A stretch of DNA of 64,000 nucleotides from Clostridia bacterium. Lineage in GTDB: Bacteria; Bacillota; Clostridia; Christensenellales; Aristaeellaceae. This document shows positions 53,677 to 63,300 of the stretch, one piece after another. The notes under the pieces were generated by a model. The model made no database searches. It was not told the origin of the DNA and saw nothing but the letters and a program-made list of their open reading frames with translations. Where the stretch lies: assembly GCA_017519405.1 (NCBI GenBank), contig JAFWSH010000004.1:22974-86973 (forward strand), read 5' to 3'. The position numbers and the translations under genes are program-made. Each line of letters opens with the position of its first letter. The stretch's first letter is position 1.

Positions 53677-54669
53677 TCATTCCTTGATGTAGAAGGTGTC
53701 CAGCACCCAGGCCATCACGTCCTCCTCCTTCACGTGGCACTCCAGGTAGCCGTCCTCCCCGATCCAGTGCTCCGAGGGCAGCACCTCCTGGTTCATGAGG
53801 GTGTAGGAGGCGGCCCGGTTGATCTCATTGATGAGCCGGCCCTTGCTGAGGGTGCAGTGGGTGATGTCGTACACGCTGTCCACCATCATGGAGGCGAACT
53901 CGCCGTCCCGCTTGATCCGGTTCAGCATGAGTTTGGCGGCGGCGTCGATATAGACCCGCTGGCGGCGCATCCGGGAGGTGTTCAGGCCATCCCCCACGGT
54001 CATGCGGGCATGGCAGAAGTCGAAGGCTTGGCGGTCGGTGAGCTTCAGGGTGGCGCCGGGGACCATGGCCGGATCCAGGGCGCTCAGGTCGTCGTCGATG
54101 GTGACGGTGACGCCCCCCACCAGGTGGTTGAAGCGCTCGATGAAGTCAAAGCCCATGGAGATGCTGCTCTCCACCTTCACCCCGGGGAGGAAGCCCTCCA
54201 CCGCCTCCCGGGTGAGCTGGTCGTTGTAGGCCACATTGTCGCCGAAGGCGTGGGCCAGGCAGATCTGCTGCACCTTGTGGCCGGCGGGCTTGCCGCTCAG
54301 GCCCAGGATGGTGATGTTGGTCATGGTGTCCCGGTCGATATGCAGCTGGCGCACCGTCCGGCTCTTGTCGTCCACCACCAGCAGCATCAGGAAGTCGCAC
54401 TGGCCGCCGTCCCGGAAGCCCACCCGCTCATCGGTGGAGCTCTTGTCGTAGCCCACCACCAGGATGGTGTGGATGCCGGACTTCTGCCGGTAGGTGGCGC
54501 CCTGCCAGGTGATCCGCGGCAGCTCGCCGTAGCTGCCCTCCTGGCCGGTGATGATGCCTTCGCTCTGCTGCTGGTCCAGCCGCGCCGCCACAATAAAGCC
54601 TGCCGCGCCGATCACCAGCAGGATCAGCAACAGGATCAGGGCCATCCACGGTTTCTTGCGGGGCTGCAT
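53677..54669 (-). CDS. LCP-family (LytR-CpsA-Psr) protein
   Basis: 330 residues. ATG 54669 chosen because GGAGG lies 8 bp upstream; the in-frame GTG at 54678 is inside the SD. Signal anchor (about 8-30), then the LCP domain with ILVVGYDKSSTDERVGFRDG, LHIDRDTMTNI and the C-terminal RMRRQRVYIDAAAKLM. Attaches wall polymers to peptidoglycan; the substrate is unknown. 27 bp after carB. Confidence 0.88.
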   Translation of the reverse strand: MQPRKKPWMALILLLILLVIGAAGFIVAARLDQQQSEGIITGQEGSYGELPRITWQGATYRQKSGIHTILVVGYDKSSTDERVGFRDGGQCDFLMLLVVDDKSRTVRQLHIDRDTMTNITILGLSGKPAGHKVQQICLAHAFGDNVAYNDQLTREAVEGFLPGVKVESSISMGFDFIERFNHLVGGVTVTIDDDLSALDPAMVPGATLKLTDRQAFDFCHARMTVGDGLNTSRMRRQRVYIDAAAKLMLNRIKRDGEFASMMVDSVYDITHCTLSKGRLINEINRAASYTLMNQEVLPSEHWIGEDGYLECHVKEEDVMAWVLDTFYIKE

Positions 54670-54696
54670 GCGTCTCACCTCCGGATGTTTGCGTGA

Positions 54697-57600
54697 TTAC
54701 TGGATATGGCTGTGGCGCTCCTGCAGGGACTGCACGGGGCTCTCCCCCTGCTGGGCCGCCAGGATGCCCCGGGCGCTGGCCAGGGCGGCGGCGATGGTGG
54801 TGATGTAGGGCACCCGGCTGCGGATGCAGGCCTTGCGGATGTAGCTGTCGTCCGGGCCGCGGCCCACGCCCACGGGGGTGTTCACCACCAGCTGCACCTT
54901 GCCGTTGGTGATCATGTCATAGCAGTTGGGCCGGCCCTCCTGGATCTTGCAGACCTCCTCCACGGGGATGCCGTGGCTGATGAGCAGGGCGGCGGTGCCC
55001 GAGGTGGAGAGGATGCGGAAGCCCGCCTTGGCGAAGGTGCGGGCCACCTCCACCACCTCCGGCTTGTCCTTGTCGTTCACGGTGATGAGCACCGTGCCGC
55101 CGGTGGGCAGGGGGCTCTTGGTGGCCTCCTGGGCCTTGAAGTAGGCTTCCCCCACGGTGTCCGCGATGCCCAGCACCTCGCCGGTGGAGCGCATCTCCGG
55201 CCCCAGCAGGGGGTCCACCTCCGGGAACATGTTGAAGGGGAAGACGGCCTCCTTGGCGCCGTAGTGGGGGATCACCCGCTCCGTGAGGCCCTCCAGCGGG
55301 GAGGGCTCCCCGGTGAACTCCCGGGTGATGATCCGGGTGGCCAGGGGCACCATGCCGATGGCGCAGACCTTGGAGACCAGGGGCACCGTCCGGCTGGCCC
55401 GGGGGTTGGCCTCCAGCACATACACCACCCCGTTCTCGATGGCATACTGCATGTTCATCAGGCCCCGGACGTGCATCTCCTTGGCGATGCGGCGGGTGTA
55501 GTCCTTGATGGTCTCCAGCTGCTCCGGGGGAATGCTGTAGGAGGGGATGATGCAGGCGGAGTCGCCGGAGTGGACGCCCGCCAGCTCAATGTGCTGCATC
55601 ACGGCGGGGACGAAGGCGTCGGTGCCGTCGGCGATGGCGTCGGCCTCGCACTCCAGGGCGTGGCGCAGGAAGCGGTCGATGAGGATGGGCCGGTCCGGGG
55701 TGACGCCCACGGCGGCCTGCATGTAGCCCCGGAGGTTCTCGTCGTCATAGACCACCTCCATGCCCCGGCCGCCCAGGACGTAGCTGGGCCGCACCATCAC
55801 CGGGTAGCCGATGCGGTGGGCGATCTCCAGGGCCTCCTCCACATTGGAGGCCATGCCGGACTCGGGCATGGGGATCCCCAGCTTGTCCATCATGGCCCGG
55901 AACAGGTCCCGGTCCTCCGCCATGTCGATGACGGCGGGCGGCGTGCCCAGGATGTGGACCCCGTTCTTCTCCAGGGCGCTGGCCAGGTTCAGGGGGGTCT
56001 GGCCGCCGAACTGGGCGATCACCCCCAGGGGCTGCTCGTGGCGGTAGATGGCCAGCACGTCCTCCAGGGTCAGGGGCTCGAAGTAGAGCTTGTCCGAGGT
56101 GTCATAGTCGGTGGAGACGGTCTCCGGGTTGCAGTTGACGATGATGGTCTCGAAGCCGGCCTCCCTGAGGGCCTTGGCGGCGTGGACGCAGCAGTAGTCA
56201 AACTCAATGCCCTGGCCGATGCGGTTGGGGCCGCCCCCCAGGATCATGATCTTCTTCTCCCCGGGGAGGGCAGGGGTGGCCTTGGCGGGGTGGTAGGTGG
56301 AGTAGTAGTAGGCGCTGTCGGGGGTGCCGCTGACGTGCACCGCCTCCCAGGCCTCGGTGATGCCCTCCGCCTCCCGGGCGGCCCGGATGTCGTCCTCCGG
56401 CACCGCCAGGATCTGGCTCAGGTATTTGTCGGAGAAGCCGTCCAGCTTGGCCTGGCGGAGCAGCGCCGCCGGGGGCACGCTCCCCTTGCAGGCCAGCAGG
56501 GCTTCCTCCTCCTCCACCAGCTCCTTCATCTGCTGCAGGAAGAAGGGCTTGATGGCGGTGAGGGCGTAGAGCTCCTCCACCGTGGCGCCCTTGCGCAGGG
56601 CCTCGTAGAGGATGAACTGCCGCTGGCTGGTGGGGAAGCGCAGCATCCGCAGCAGCTCCTCCTTGCTCTTCTCGTGGAAGTCCCGGGCCCAGCCCAGGCC
56701 GTAGCGCCCCTGCTCCAGGGAGCGGATGGCCTTCTGGAAGGCCTCCTTGTAGGTCTTGCCGATGCTCATGACCTCGCCCACGGCCCGCATCTGGGTGCCC
56801 AGCTTGTCCTCCACGCCCTTGAACTTCTCAAAGGCCCAGCGGGCGAACTTGATCACCACATAGTCCCCGTCGGGGGTGTACTTGTCCAGGGTGCCGTACT
56901 TGCCGCAGGGGATCTCGTCCAGGGTGAGGCCGGCGGCCAGCATGGCGGAGACCAGGGCGATGGGGAAGCCCGTGGCCTTGGAGGCCAGGGCGGAGGAGCG
57001 GCTGGTCCGGGGGTTGATCTCGATGACGATGATGCGCCCGGTCTTGGTGTTCCGGGCGAACTGCACATTGGTGCCGCCGATGACCTGCACCTCTTCCACG
57101 ATGCGGTAGGCCTGGCGCTGGAGCTCCTGCTGCACGTCCACCGGGATGGTGAGCATGGGGGCGGAGCAGAAGGAGTCGCCGGTGTGGACCCCCAGGGGGT
57201 CAATGTTCTCGATGAAGCAGACGGTGATCATATGGCCCTTGGCGTCCCGGACCACCTCCAGCTCCAGCTCCTCCCAGCCCAGGACGCTCTCCTCCACCAG
57301 CACCTGGCCCACCAGGCTGGCCTGGAGGCCCCGGGCACACACGGTGCGCAGCTCCTCGGTGTTGTAGACCAGGCCGCCGCCGGCGCCGCCCATGGTGTAG
57401 GCCGGCCGCAGCACCACTGGGTAGCCCAGGCGGTCCGCGATGGCCAGGGCCTCCTCCACGGTGTAGGCCACCTCGCTGCGGGCCATGTCGATGCCCAGCT
57501 TCTCCATGGTCTTCTTGAACTCGATCCGGTCCTCGCCCCGCTGGATGGCGTCCACCTGCACGCCGATGACCTTCACGTTGTACTTGTCCAGGATGCCCTT

Positions 57601-57912
57601 CTCGTGGAGCTCCTCGCACAGGTTCAGGCCACTCTGGCCGCCCAGGTTGGGCAGCAGGGCGTCGGGGCGCTCCTTGGCGATGATCTGTTCCAGCCGCTGT
57701 ACATTCAGGGGCTCGATGTAGGTGATGTCCGCGATGCCCGGGTCCGTCATGATGGTGGCCGGGTTGGAGTCCACCAGCACGATCTCATATCCCAGCTGCC
57801 GCAGGGCCTTGCAGGCCTGGGTGCCTGAGTAGTCAAACTCACAGGCCTGGCCGATGATGATAGGACCGGAACCGATAATGAGTACCTTGTGGATGTCCTG
57901 CCGCTTCGCCAT
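54697..57912 (-). CDS. carB: Carbamoyl-phosphate synthase large subunit
   Basis: 1071 residues. Two homologous ATP-grasp halves (GSGPIIIGQACEFDYSGTQA at the start; GGGPNRIGQGIEFDYCCVHA near residue 559) and a C-terminal MGS-like regulatory domain ending with TTIAAALASARGILA. Makes carbamoyl phosphate for pyrimidine and arginine synthesis. The small subunit carA is not adjacent. ATG 57912 chosen by the family start; upstream frame crosses the promoter. Confidence 0.96.
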   Translation of the reverse strand: MAKRQDIHKVLIIGSGPIIIGQACEFDYSGTQACKALRQLGYEIVLVDSNPATIMTDPGIADITYIEPLNVQRLEQIIAKERPDALLPNLGGQSGLNLCEELHEKGILDKYNVKVIGVQVDAIQRGEDRIEFKKTMEKLGIDMARSEVAYTVEEALAIADRLGYPVVLRPAYTMGGAGGGLVYNTEELRTVCARGLQASLVGQVLVEESVLGWEELELEVVRDAKGHMITVCFIENIDPLGVHTGDSFCSAPMLTIPVDVQQELQRQAYRIVEEVQVIGGTNVQFARNTKTGRIIVIEINPRTSRSSALASKATGFPIALVSAMLAAGLTLDEIPCGKYGTLDKYTPDGDYVVIKFARWAFEKFKGVEDKLGTQMRAVGEVMSIGKTYKEAFQKAIRSLEQGRYGLGWARDFHEKSKEELLRMLRFPTSQRQFILYEALRKGATVEELYALTAIKPFFLQQMKELVEEEEALLACKGSVPPAALLRQAKLDGFSDKYLSQILAVPEDDIRAAREAEGITEAWEAVHVSGTPDSAYYYSTYHPAKATPALPGEKKIMILGGGPNRIGQGIEFDYCCVHAAKALREAGFETIIVNCNPETVSTDYDTSDKLYFEPLTLEDVLAIYRHEQPLGVIAQFGGQTPLNLASALEKNGVHILGTPPAVIDMAEDRDLFRAMMDKLGIPMPESGMASNVEEALEIAHRIGYPVMVRPSYVLGGRGMEVVYDDENLRGYMQAAVGVTPDRPILIDRFLRHALECEADAIADGTDAFVPAVMQHIELAGVHSGDSACIIPSYSIPPEQLETIKDYTRRIAKEMHVRGLMNMQYAIENGVVYVLEANPRASRTVPLVSKVCAIGMVPLATRIITREFTGEPSPLEGLTERVIPHYGAKEAVFPFNMFPEVDPLLGPEMRSTGEVLGIADTVGEAYFKAQEATKSPLPTGGTVLITVNDKDKPEVVEVARTFAKAGFRILSTSGTAALLISHGIPVEEVCKIQEGRPNCYDMITNGKVQLVVNTPVGVGRGPDDSYIRKACIRSRVPYITTIAAALASARGILAAQQGESPVQSLQERHSHIQ

Positions 57913-57954
57913 TGTGCATCCGCTCCTTCTTCCCCGCCCCTGGCGGTTCCATCC

Positions 57955-57983
57955 ATTATAACAGGCCGCGGGCCGTATCACAA
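57955..57983 (-). promoter_or_regulatory. Promoter of carB
   Basis: Minus strand TTGTGA (57983-57978), 17 bp, TATAAT (57960-57955) with TG extension (TGTTATAAT). Confidence 0.78.
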
Positions 57984-58060
57984 GGTGAAAAACGAAAAAA
58001 AAGCATCCGGACCCCGGGGCCAAGCTCTCCCAAACTCTACCTGCAGGCGACCCCGGTCTC

Positions 58061-58090
58061 TTGACACGCACCGTGCCCGGGTCCTACAAT
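58061..58090 (+). promoter_or_regulatory. Promoter of the HTH-P-loop-CYTH gene
   Basis: TTGACA (58061-58066), 18 bp, TACAAT (58085-58090); the upstream in-frame ATG at 58089 overlaps it and cannot be used. Confidence 0.82.
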
Positions 58091-58112
58091 GGCATCGGAA
58101 GGAGGGGATCCC

Positions 58113-59411
58113 ATGCAGGACTTCACGTTCGGAAACAGGATCTGCGCACTGCGGCAGAAGGCAGGGCTCTCCCAGGCCCGGCTGGGGGAAATGCTGGGGG
58201 TGTCCAACAAGGCCGTCTCCAAGTGGGAAAACGGCAGAGCCAAGCCGGGGCTGGACATCGTCCGGCGTCTGGCGGAGGTGCTGGGGGTCAGCCTGGACGA
58301 GCTGATGGCCGCCCCGACGCCGGAGAAGCGGATCGTGAGGATCGTCCTCACCGGCGGCCCCTGCGCCGGCAAGACCACCGCCATGAGCTGGATCCAGAAC
58401 TCCTTCCGAAAGATGGGCTGGGCCGTGCTCTTCGTGGACGAGACCGCGGCGCAGCTGATCTCCGGCGGCGCGGCGCCCTGGCTGTGCAGCTCCGCCCGGG
58501 AGTTCCAGCTGCAGCTGCTGCGGCTCCAGCTGGCCAAGGAGGCCGCCTTCACCGGCGTCGCCCGGACCATGGCCGCCGAGAAAATCCTGATCGTCTGCGA
58601 CCGGGGCGCCATGGACAACCGGGCCTACATGACCGGGGAGGATTTCCGGTGGGTGCTGCAGACCCTGGGCACCGGGGAGGTGGAGCTGCGGGACCAGTAC
58701 GACGCCGTCCTCCACCTGGTCACCGCGGCCAAGGGCGCCGTGAAGTACTACAAGACCTCCAACGTCCGCAAGGAGCCCCCGGAGAAGGCGGTGGAGCTGG
58801 ACAACAGGCTCATCGCCGCCTGGACGGGCCACCCCCACCTGCGGGTCATCGACAACAGCACCGGCTTTGAGGAGAAGATGCGCCGGCTGATCCAGGAGAT
58901 CGCGGCGGTGCTGGGAGAGCCCCGGCCCCTGGAGATCGAGCGGAAGTTCCTCATCCGCCGCCCGGACCCCCAGGCCCTGCTGCAGCGGCCCAACTGCCGG
59001 CCGGTGGACATCGTCCAGACCTACCTCATCCCCGACGGGGACGCCGACGAGGTGCGCATCCGTCAGCGGGGCAGCGACGGCCACTACGTCTACTGGCGCA
59101 CCCGGAAGCGGAAGATCGGCGGCCCAAGGCGGGTGGAGGAGGAGGAGCGCCTCACGGAGCGGCAGTACCTGACCCTCCTCACCCGGGCCGACCCCGCCTG
59201 CCGCCCCATCCGCAAGCAGCGCTACTGCCTCAGTGAGAACGGCCTGTACTACGAGATCGACCTCTACCCCGACTGGCCGGACCAGGCCATCCTGGAAATC
59301 GAGCTGCGGGACGAGTCCCAGCCGGTGGTCTTCCCCGAGGAGATCGAGGTTATCCGGGAGGTCACCGGCGAGGAGGCCTTCAGCAACCACGCCCTGGCGC
59401 GTATCAGATAA
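58113..59411 (+). CDS. HTH-XRE / P-loop ATPase / CYTH triphosphatase fusion
   Basis: 432 residues. Residues 1-66 are an XRE helix-turn-helix (LSQARLGEMLGVSNKAVSKWENG). Residues about 75-255 form an AAA_28/NadR-like P-loop domain with GGPCAGKTTA (81-90) and CDRGAMDNRAYM. From about 268 there is a CYTH domain starting LEIERKF with the ExExK signature (E274, E276, K278), then DADEVRIRQRG and YYEIDLYPD. AAGGAGG lies 8 bp before ATG 58113. DNA binding plus nucleotide and tripolyphosphate chemistry in one chain suggests a regulator that senses a triphosphate; inference. Confidence 0.85.
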   Translation: MQDFTFGNRICALRQKAGLSQARLGEMLGVSNKAVSKWENGRAKPGLDIVRRLAEVLGVSLDELMAAPTPEKRIVRIVLTGGPCAGKTTAMSWIQNSFRKMGWAVLFVDETAAQLISGGAAPWLCSSAREFQLQLLRLQLAKEAAFTGVARTMAAEKILIVCDRGAMDNRAYMTGEDFRWVLQTLGTGEVELRDQYDAVLHLVTAAKGAVKYYKTSNVRKEPPEKAVELDNRLIAAWTGHPHLRVIDNSTGFEEKMRRLIQEIAAVLGEPRPLEIERKFLIRRPDPQALLQRPNCRPVDIVQTYLIPDGDADEVRIRQRGSDGHYVYWRTRKRKIGGPRRVEEEERLTERQYLTLLTRADPACRPIRKQRYCLSENGLYYEIDLYPDWPDQAILEIELRDESQPVVFPEEIEVIREVTGEEAFSNHALARIR

Positions 59412-59424
59412 GCAGAGAGGAGCC

Positions 59425-60234
59425 ATGTTCATGGACGCCAACGGCATCAAGGCAAGATGGAAAAACCTGTCCTCTGATGACCCCCGGCTGGCCGGGGTGC
59501 TGATGAAGATCCACATGGGGGCCTTCGACGACCTGCGGAGAAACGGCCACCGGATCACCGTCTCGGGCAAGCCGGCCTCCGAGGTGACGCCCGGCATGTC
59601 CCCGGAAGAACGGCTGACCCTGGCCTGTGGCGTGGGCAACGGACTGATTCAGCGGCAGCAGGCCCCCGCCGCCCGGGGCGTCATGGGGCTGCAGTTCAGC
59701 ATCTCCATGGCCGATTACTTCCCCCACTGTATCGCCATCGCCTTCTGCGCTGTCATGGATCAGATCAGTCCCGGCCCGCTGCCCATCCGTTTCTCCGTGG
59801 TCTGCAGCTATAAAACGGCCCGGGGAGGCGGCGATCCCTTAGGCGCGCTCCTGCAGGAGGCTGCACCGCTCTTCCCCTGGGCCCAGGTGCAGATCCATCC
59901 CGAGGAGGAGGCCCCGCCTGAGCTGGAGAAGCTCCCGGTCATCGATCTGAACCGGATGAACACCCTGATCATGGTCAAGAAGGCGATCCGGGTGGATGTG
60001 GCCCGCACGGCCTTCATTGGCCGGGTTTTCCGGGGCAGCCTGAAGAAGGGCGACGTCCTGAACGTCACGGATGAGCAGGGGCAGGCCCTCTGCCGGCCCG
60101 GCCCCGTCATGCTCATCGTCTCCGGCGGAAGGCCGGTGGAGGAGGTGCGCGGCGGCGCTGCCATCGATGAGATGCTGGTGGCGGTGGACCTTCCCGGGGA
60201 CAGCGGTCCTGTCCGCTTTCTGACTGCGGAGTAA
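59425..60234 (+). CDS. Unknown protein with C-terminal EF-Tu-domain-2-like segment
   Basis: 269 residues; ATG 59425 14 bp after the fusion gene, with GAGAGGAG upstream; M67 codon at 59431 is an alternative. The N-terminal 170 residues are helical and unrecognised. Residues about 185-265 (KKAIRVDVARTAFIGRVFRGSLKKGDVLNVTDEQG) look like a translation-factor beta barrel (EF-Tu domain 2). Probably cotranscribed with the HTH-CYTH gene; function unknown. Confidence 0.6.
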   Translation: MFMDANGIKARWKNLSSDDPRLAGVLMKIHMGAFDDLRRNGHRITVSGKPASEVTPGMSPEERLTLACGVGNGLIQRQQAPAARGVMGLQFSISMADYFPHCIAIAFCAVMDQISPGPLPIRFSVVCSYKTARGGGDPLGALLQEAAPLFPWAQVQIHPEEEAPPELEKLPVIDLNRMNTLIMVKKAIRVDVARTAFIGRVFRGSLKKGDVLNVTDEQGQALCRPGPVMLIVSGGRPVEEVRGGAAIDEMLVAVDLPGDSGPVRFLTAE

Positions 60235-60310
60235 CCATCTCCCCTGCGCGGTCTCTCCGGCAGGCATCAGAAAGGAAGGATTGGACCGGCCGCAAAAGCG
60301 GGTCCCCATG

Positions 60311-60344
60311 AAAAAGCGGAACCCCCCTGGGGAGGTTCCGTTTT
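60311..60344. terminator. Bidirectional terminator between the EF-Tu-like and LRR genes
   Basis: Stem CGGAACC / GGTTCCG extended by CCCC-GGGG inside, with T4 on plus and A5 giving T5 on minus. Confidence 0.85.
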
Positions 60345-60399
60345 CATGATGCCGGCAGGCGCTGCTGCGCCCCGCCCTGTGCCCGGATCCGTGCCCGCC

Positions 60400-63300
60400 T
60401 CAGCGGACGATATAGTCGAATTCATGGTCGGCGGCCCAGGTCTCCGCGGGGCTGCCCGCTGCCACCGACAGGACCGCGCCGGTGCCGGCGAAGGCGTCGT
60501 CCGCAATGCTTGTGACCCCGGCGGGGATGACGATGATGTCCACGTTCTCCAGGCCCGCCAGCGCCTCGCTGTCCAGCCGGACCAGCGACTCCGGCAGGGT
60601 GAGCACCCGGGGCCCGCGGACCGTCACCGTGACGGACGAGGAGATCGTCCCGTCATTCACCGCGGCGGCTGTGATGACCGCGGTACCGGCGGACATGCCG
60701 TGCACGACGCCCTCCGCGTCCACCGTCGCGACGGTCTCATCGCTGCTGGTGAAGGTGACCAGATGGTTGACGCAGGACTGGCTGCCCATGGTGACGGCGG
60801 CCGTCACCGGCAGCTCGCCGCCGACGAGCACGTCCGTCTCCGGCGCGCTCAGGCTCACGGCGGTGACCGGATAGCAGACATGGACCGCGGCCGTCCGCAC
60901 CAGCCCGCTCTCCGAGGCGGCAGTCAACACCGCGTCACCGGGCCTCTTTGCCAGCATCGTGCCGATGTACGTCTCCGGGTCAGACACCGAAGCCGTGGCC
61001 GTGATCGCCGCCACCGCCGTGTCCGAGCTGCTCAGGGTGAGGACACCGGACGCCCCCTCGGGGATGAAAACGGCGTGGATCTCCTCCGAGCGCTTGGTGA
61101 TCACCCAGTACTCCGACTGGGAGAAGGCGAAATCGGTCATGGGGATGTACACCCGCACCACAGCGGTGGCGGAGGCGCTGCCCACGGTGGCCGTGATGCT
61201 TGCCGTCCCCGCGGCCATTCCCGTCACGGTCCCATCGGCGTCCACCGACGCCACGCCGGGATCGCTGCTGCTCCAGGTGACCGCCGGATGGTCATAGTCC
61301 GGACTGATCTCCGGGATCAGGCGAGCCGTGTCACCCGGCACCAGATCGAGTCTGTCCGGGAGGGTGACGGTCCGGACTGTATCGGGGTCAATCACAGTCA
61401 CCGTGATGCCGGCGGATACGCTGCCGACGCTGGCGGTGATCACCGCGCTGCCCTCCCCCACGGCGGTCACGGTTCCGTCCTCGCCGATCCCGGCCACAGC
61501 CGGATCGCTGCTGACCCAGGATACAACCGGTTGATCATGGGTCGGGAAGACGACAGGCGACAGCGCCCGGGTCTGCCCAAGGTAGAGGGAGAAGTCTCCG
61601 TCCGGGATGCTGATGGTGCGAACGCTGTCCGGGTCCAGGCCGTCCAGGTAGACAATGGGATAGTCGTGTTCGCCGGCCCAGTAGTCGGCGTCGGAATACT
61701 CGTAGCAATAGACCGTGGGCGTGTTGGAGCATACTGCTTCGCCGAAGGTGGTGGTGGTGCCGAGGAACATCACGCTTTCAAGTCTTGTGCAGGTATCAAA
61801 GGCATGCTCGCCGATACTGGTGACACCGGCCGGAATGGTGACGGCGGTCAGACGGCGGCAATAACTGAAAGCATAGGCGTCAATGTCGGTCACGCTCTCC
61901 GGAATGGTGATGCCGGTGAGTGCGCACCCGCTGAAGCACGATTCCGGTATGCGGGTCAGACGGGCCGGGAGTGTGATATCGGTCAGGTGCCAGCAATCCA
62001 TAAAGGGTGCGCCGCCGAGGGACGTCACGCTGTCCGGAATGCGGAGCTCCTTCAGCTGCATGCAGCCGTAGAAAGCATTGCCTCCGATATATGTGACCCC
62101 CTCCGGGATGGTGATGTCCGCCATGGCGCAATTGGCGAAGGCGCTGTCCCCGATGCGGGTCAGGCCTGCCGGCAGCGTGATATCCTCCAGGCTTTCGCAA
62201 TTATTGAAGACCCCGTATTCAAGTACGGTCACGCCCTCCGGGATGGTGATGCCCTGCAAATGAGAACAGTCGCTGAAGGCTTGGCGCCCGATCTCAGTGA
62301 CGCCCTCCGGAAGGGAAATGCCCGTCAGGCCTTCACAGATCATGAAAGCGCTCTCACCGATCCCGGTGACCGTATCCGGGAGAAGGACGCCGGTCATTTT
62401 GGTGCAATCGATGAACGCGGCATCGCCGATGCTGACAACGCCGTCGGGGACGCGATAAACGCCCTGTGCTGCGGGAGCGCACACCAGGCACGTCATGTCC
62501 CGATTGAACAGCGCGCCGCCCTGGGAAGCGTAATACGGATTTGCGGGATCCACACGCAGATCCGTCAGGCTGCTGCAGCCTCTGAAAGCCTCCGTACCGA
62601 TGCTTTCCACGCTCTTGGAAAGGGTTACCTGCGTCAGGGCGGTGCAGCCGAGGAAAGCCGAGCCATGAATATCCGTGACGCCTTCCTCCATCGTTACACT
62701 GGTCAGGCCGGTGCAGCCATAGAAGGCGCCCCAGGAGACGTCATTGACGCTGGCCGGAATCGTCACGCTTGTCAGGCCTTTATTGCCGCAGAAGGCAGAG
62801 CCTCCGATGGAATACACATTGCCGGCGAACACGATGTTCCTGACGTTTGTTCCCCAGGGTGCGGTTGTGATGTCAGCGCCATCAATATAATCGATGGAAT
62901 ATCCTTCCATATATCCGGATCCGCTGATGGTCAGCGTGCCCGCGTCATCCAGCGTCCAGGTCAGGCCGTCCCCGCAGGTCCCGCTGTCGATGATTTCCCG
63001 AATCGTGATCGCAGCGCCGGTCAGGCACTCGTTGCCGCTTCCGATGGTGATGCTGTTCCACGCTTCCCGGGATCCGATAAAGAGAACATCCGAGAGGCCG
63101 GTACAGTCAGAAAAAGCATAGCTGCCGATGTGCGTCAGGTTTCCCTGGAAAACAACCGATGTGACAGCGGACCTGTATGCATACCAGGGCGACGCACCGT
63201 TTTGGTAGTCCTGCATCGCCCCATCACCGCTGATGGTGAGCACCCCGTCAACACTCAGCACCCAGGTCAGGCTGCTTCCCTCCGCGCCGCAGGTTCCTCT

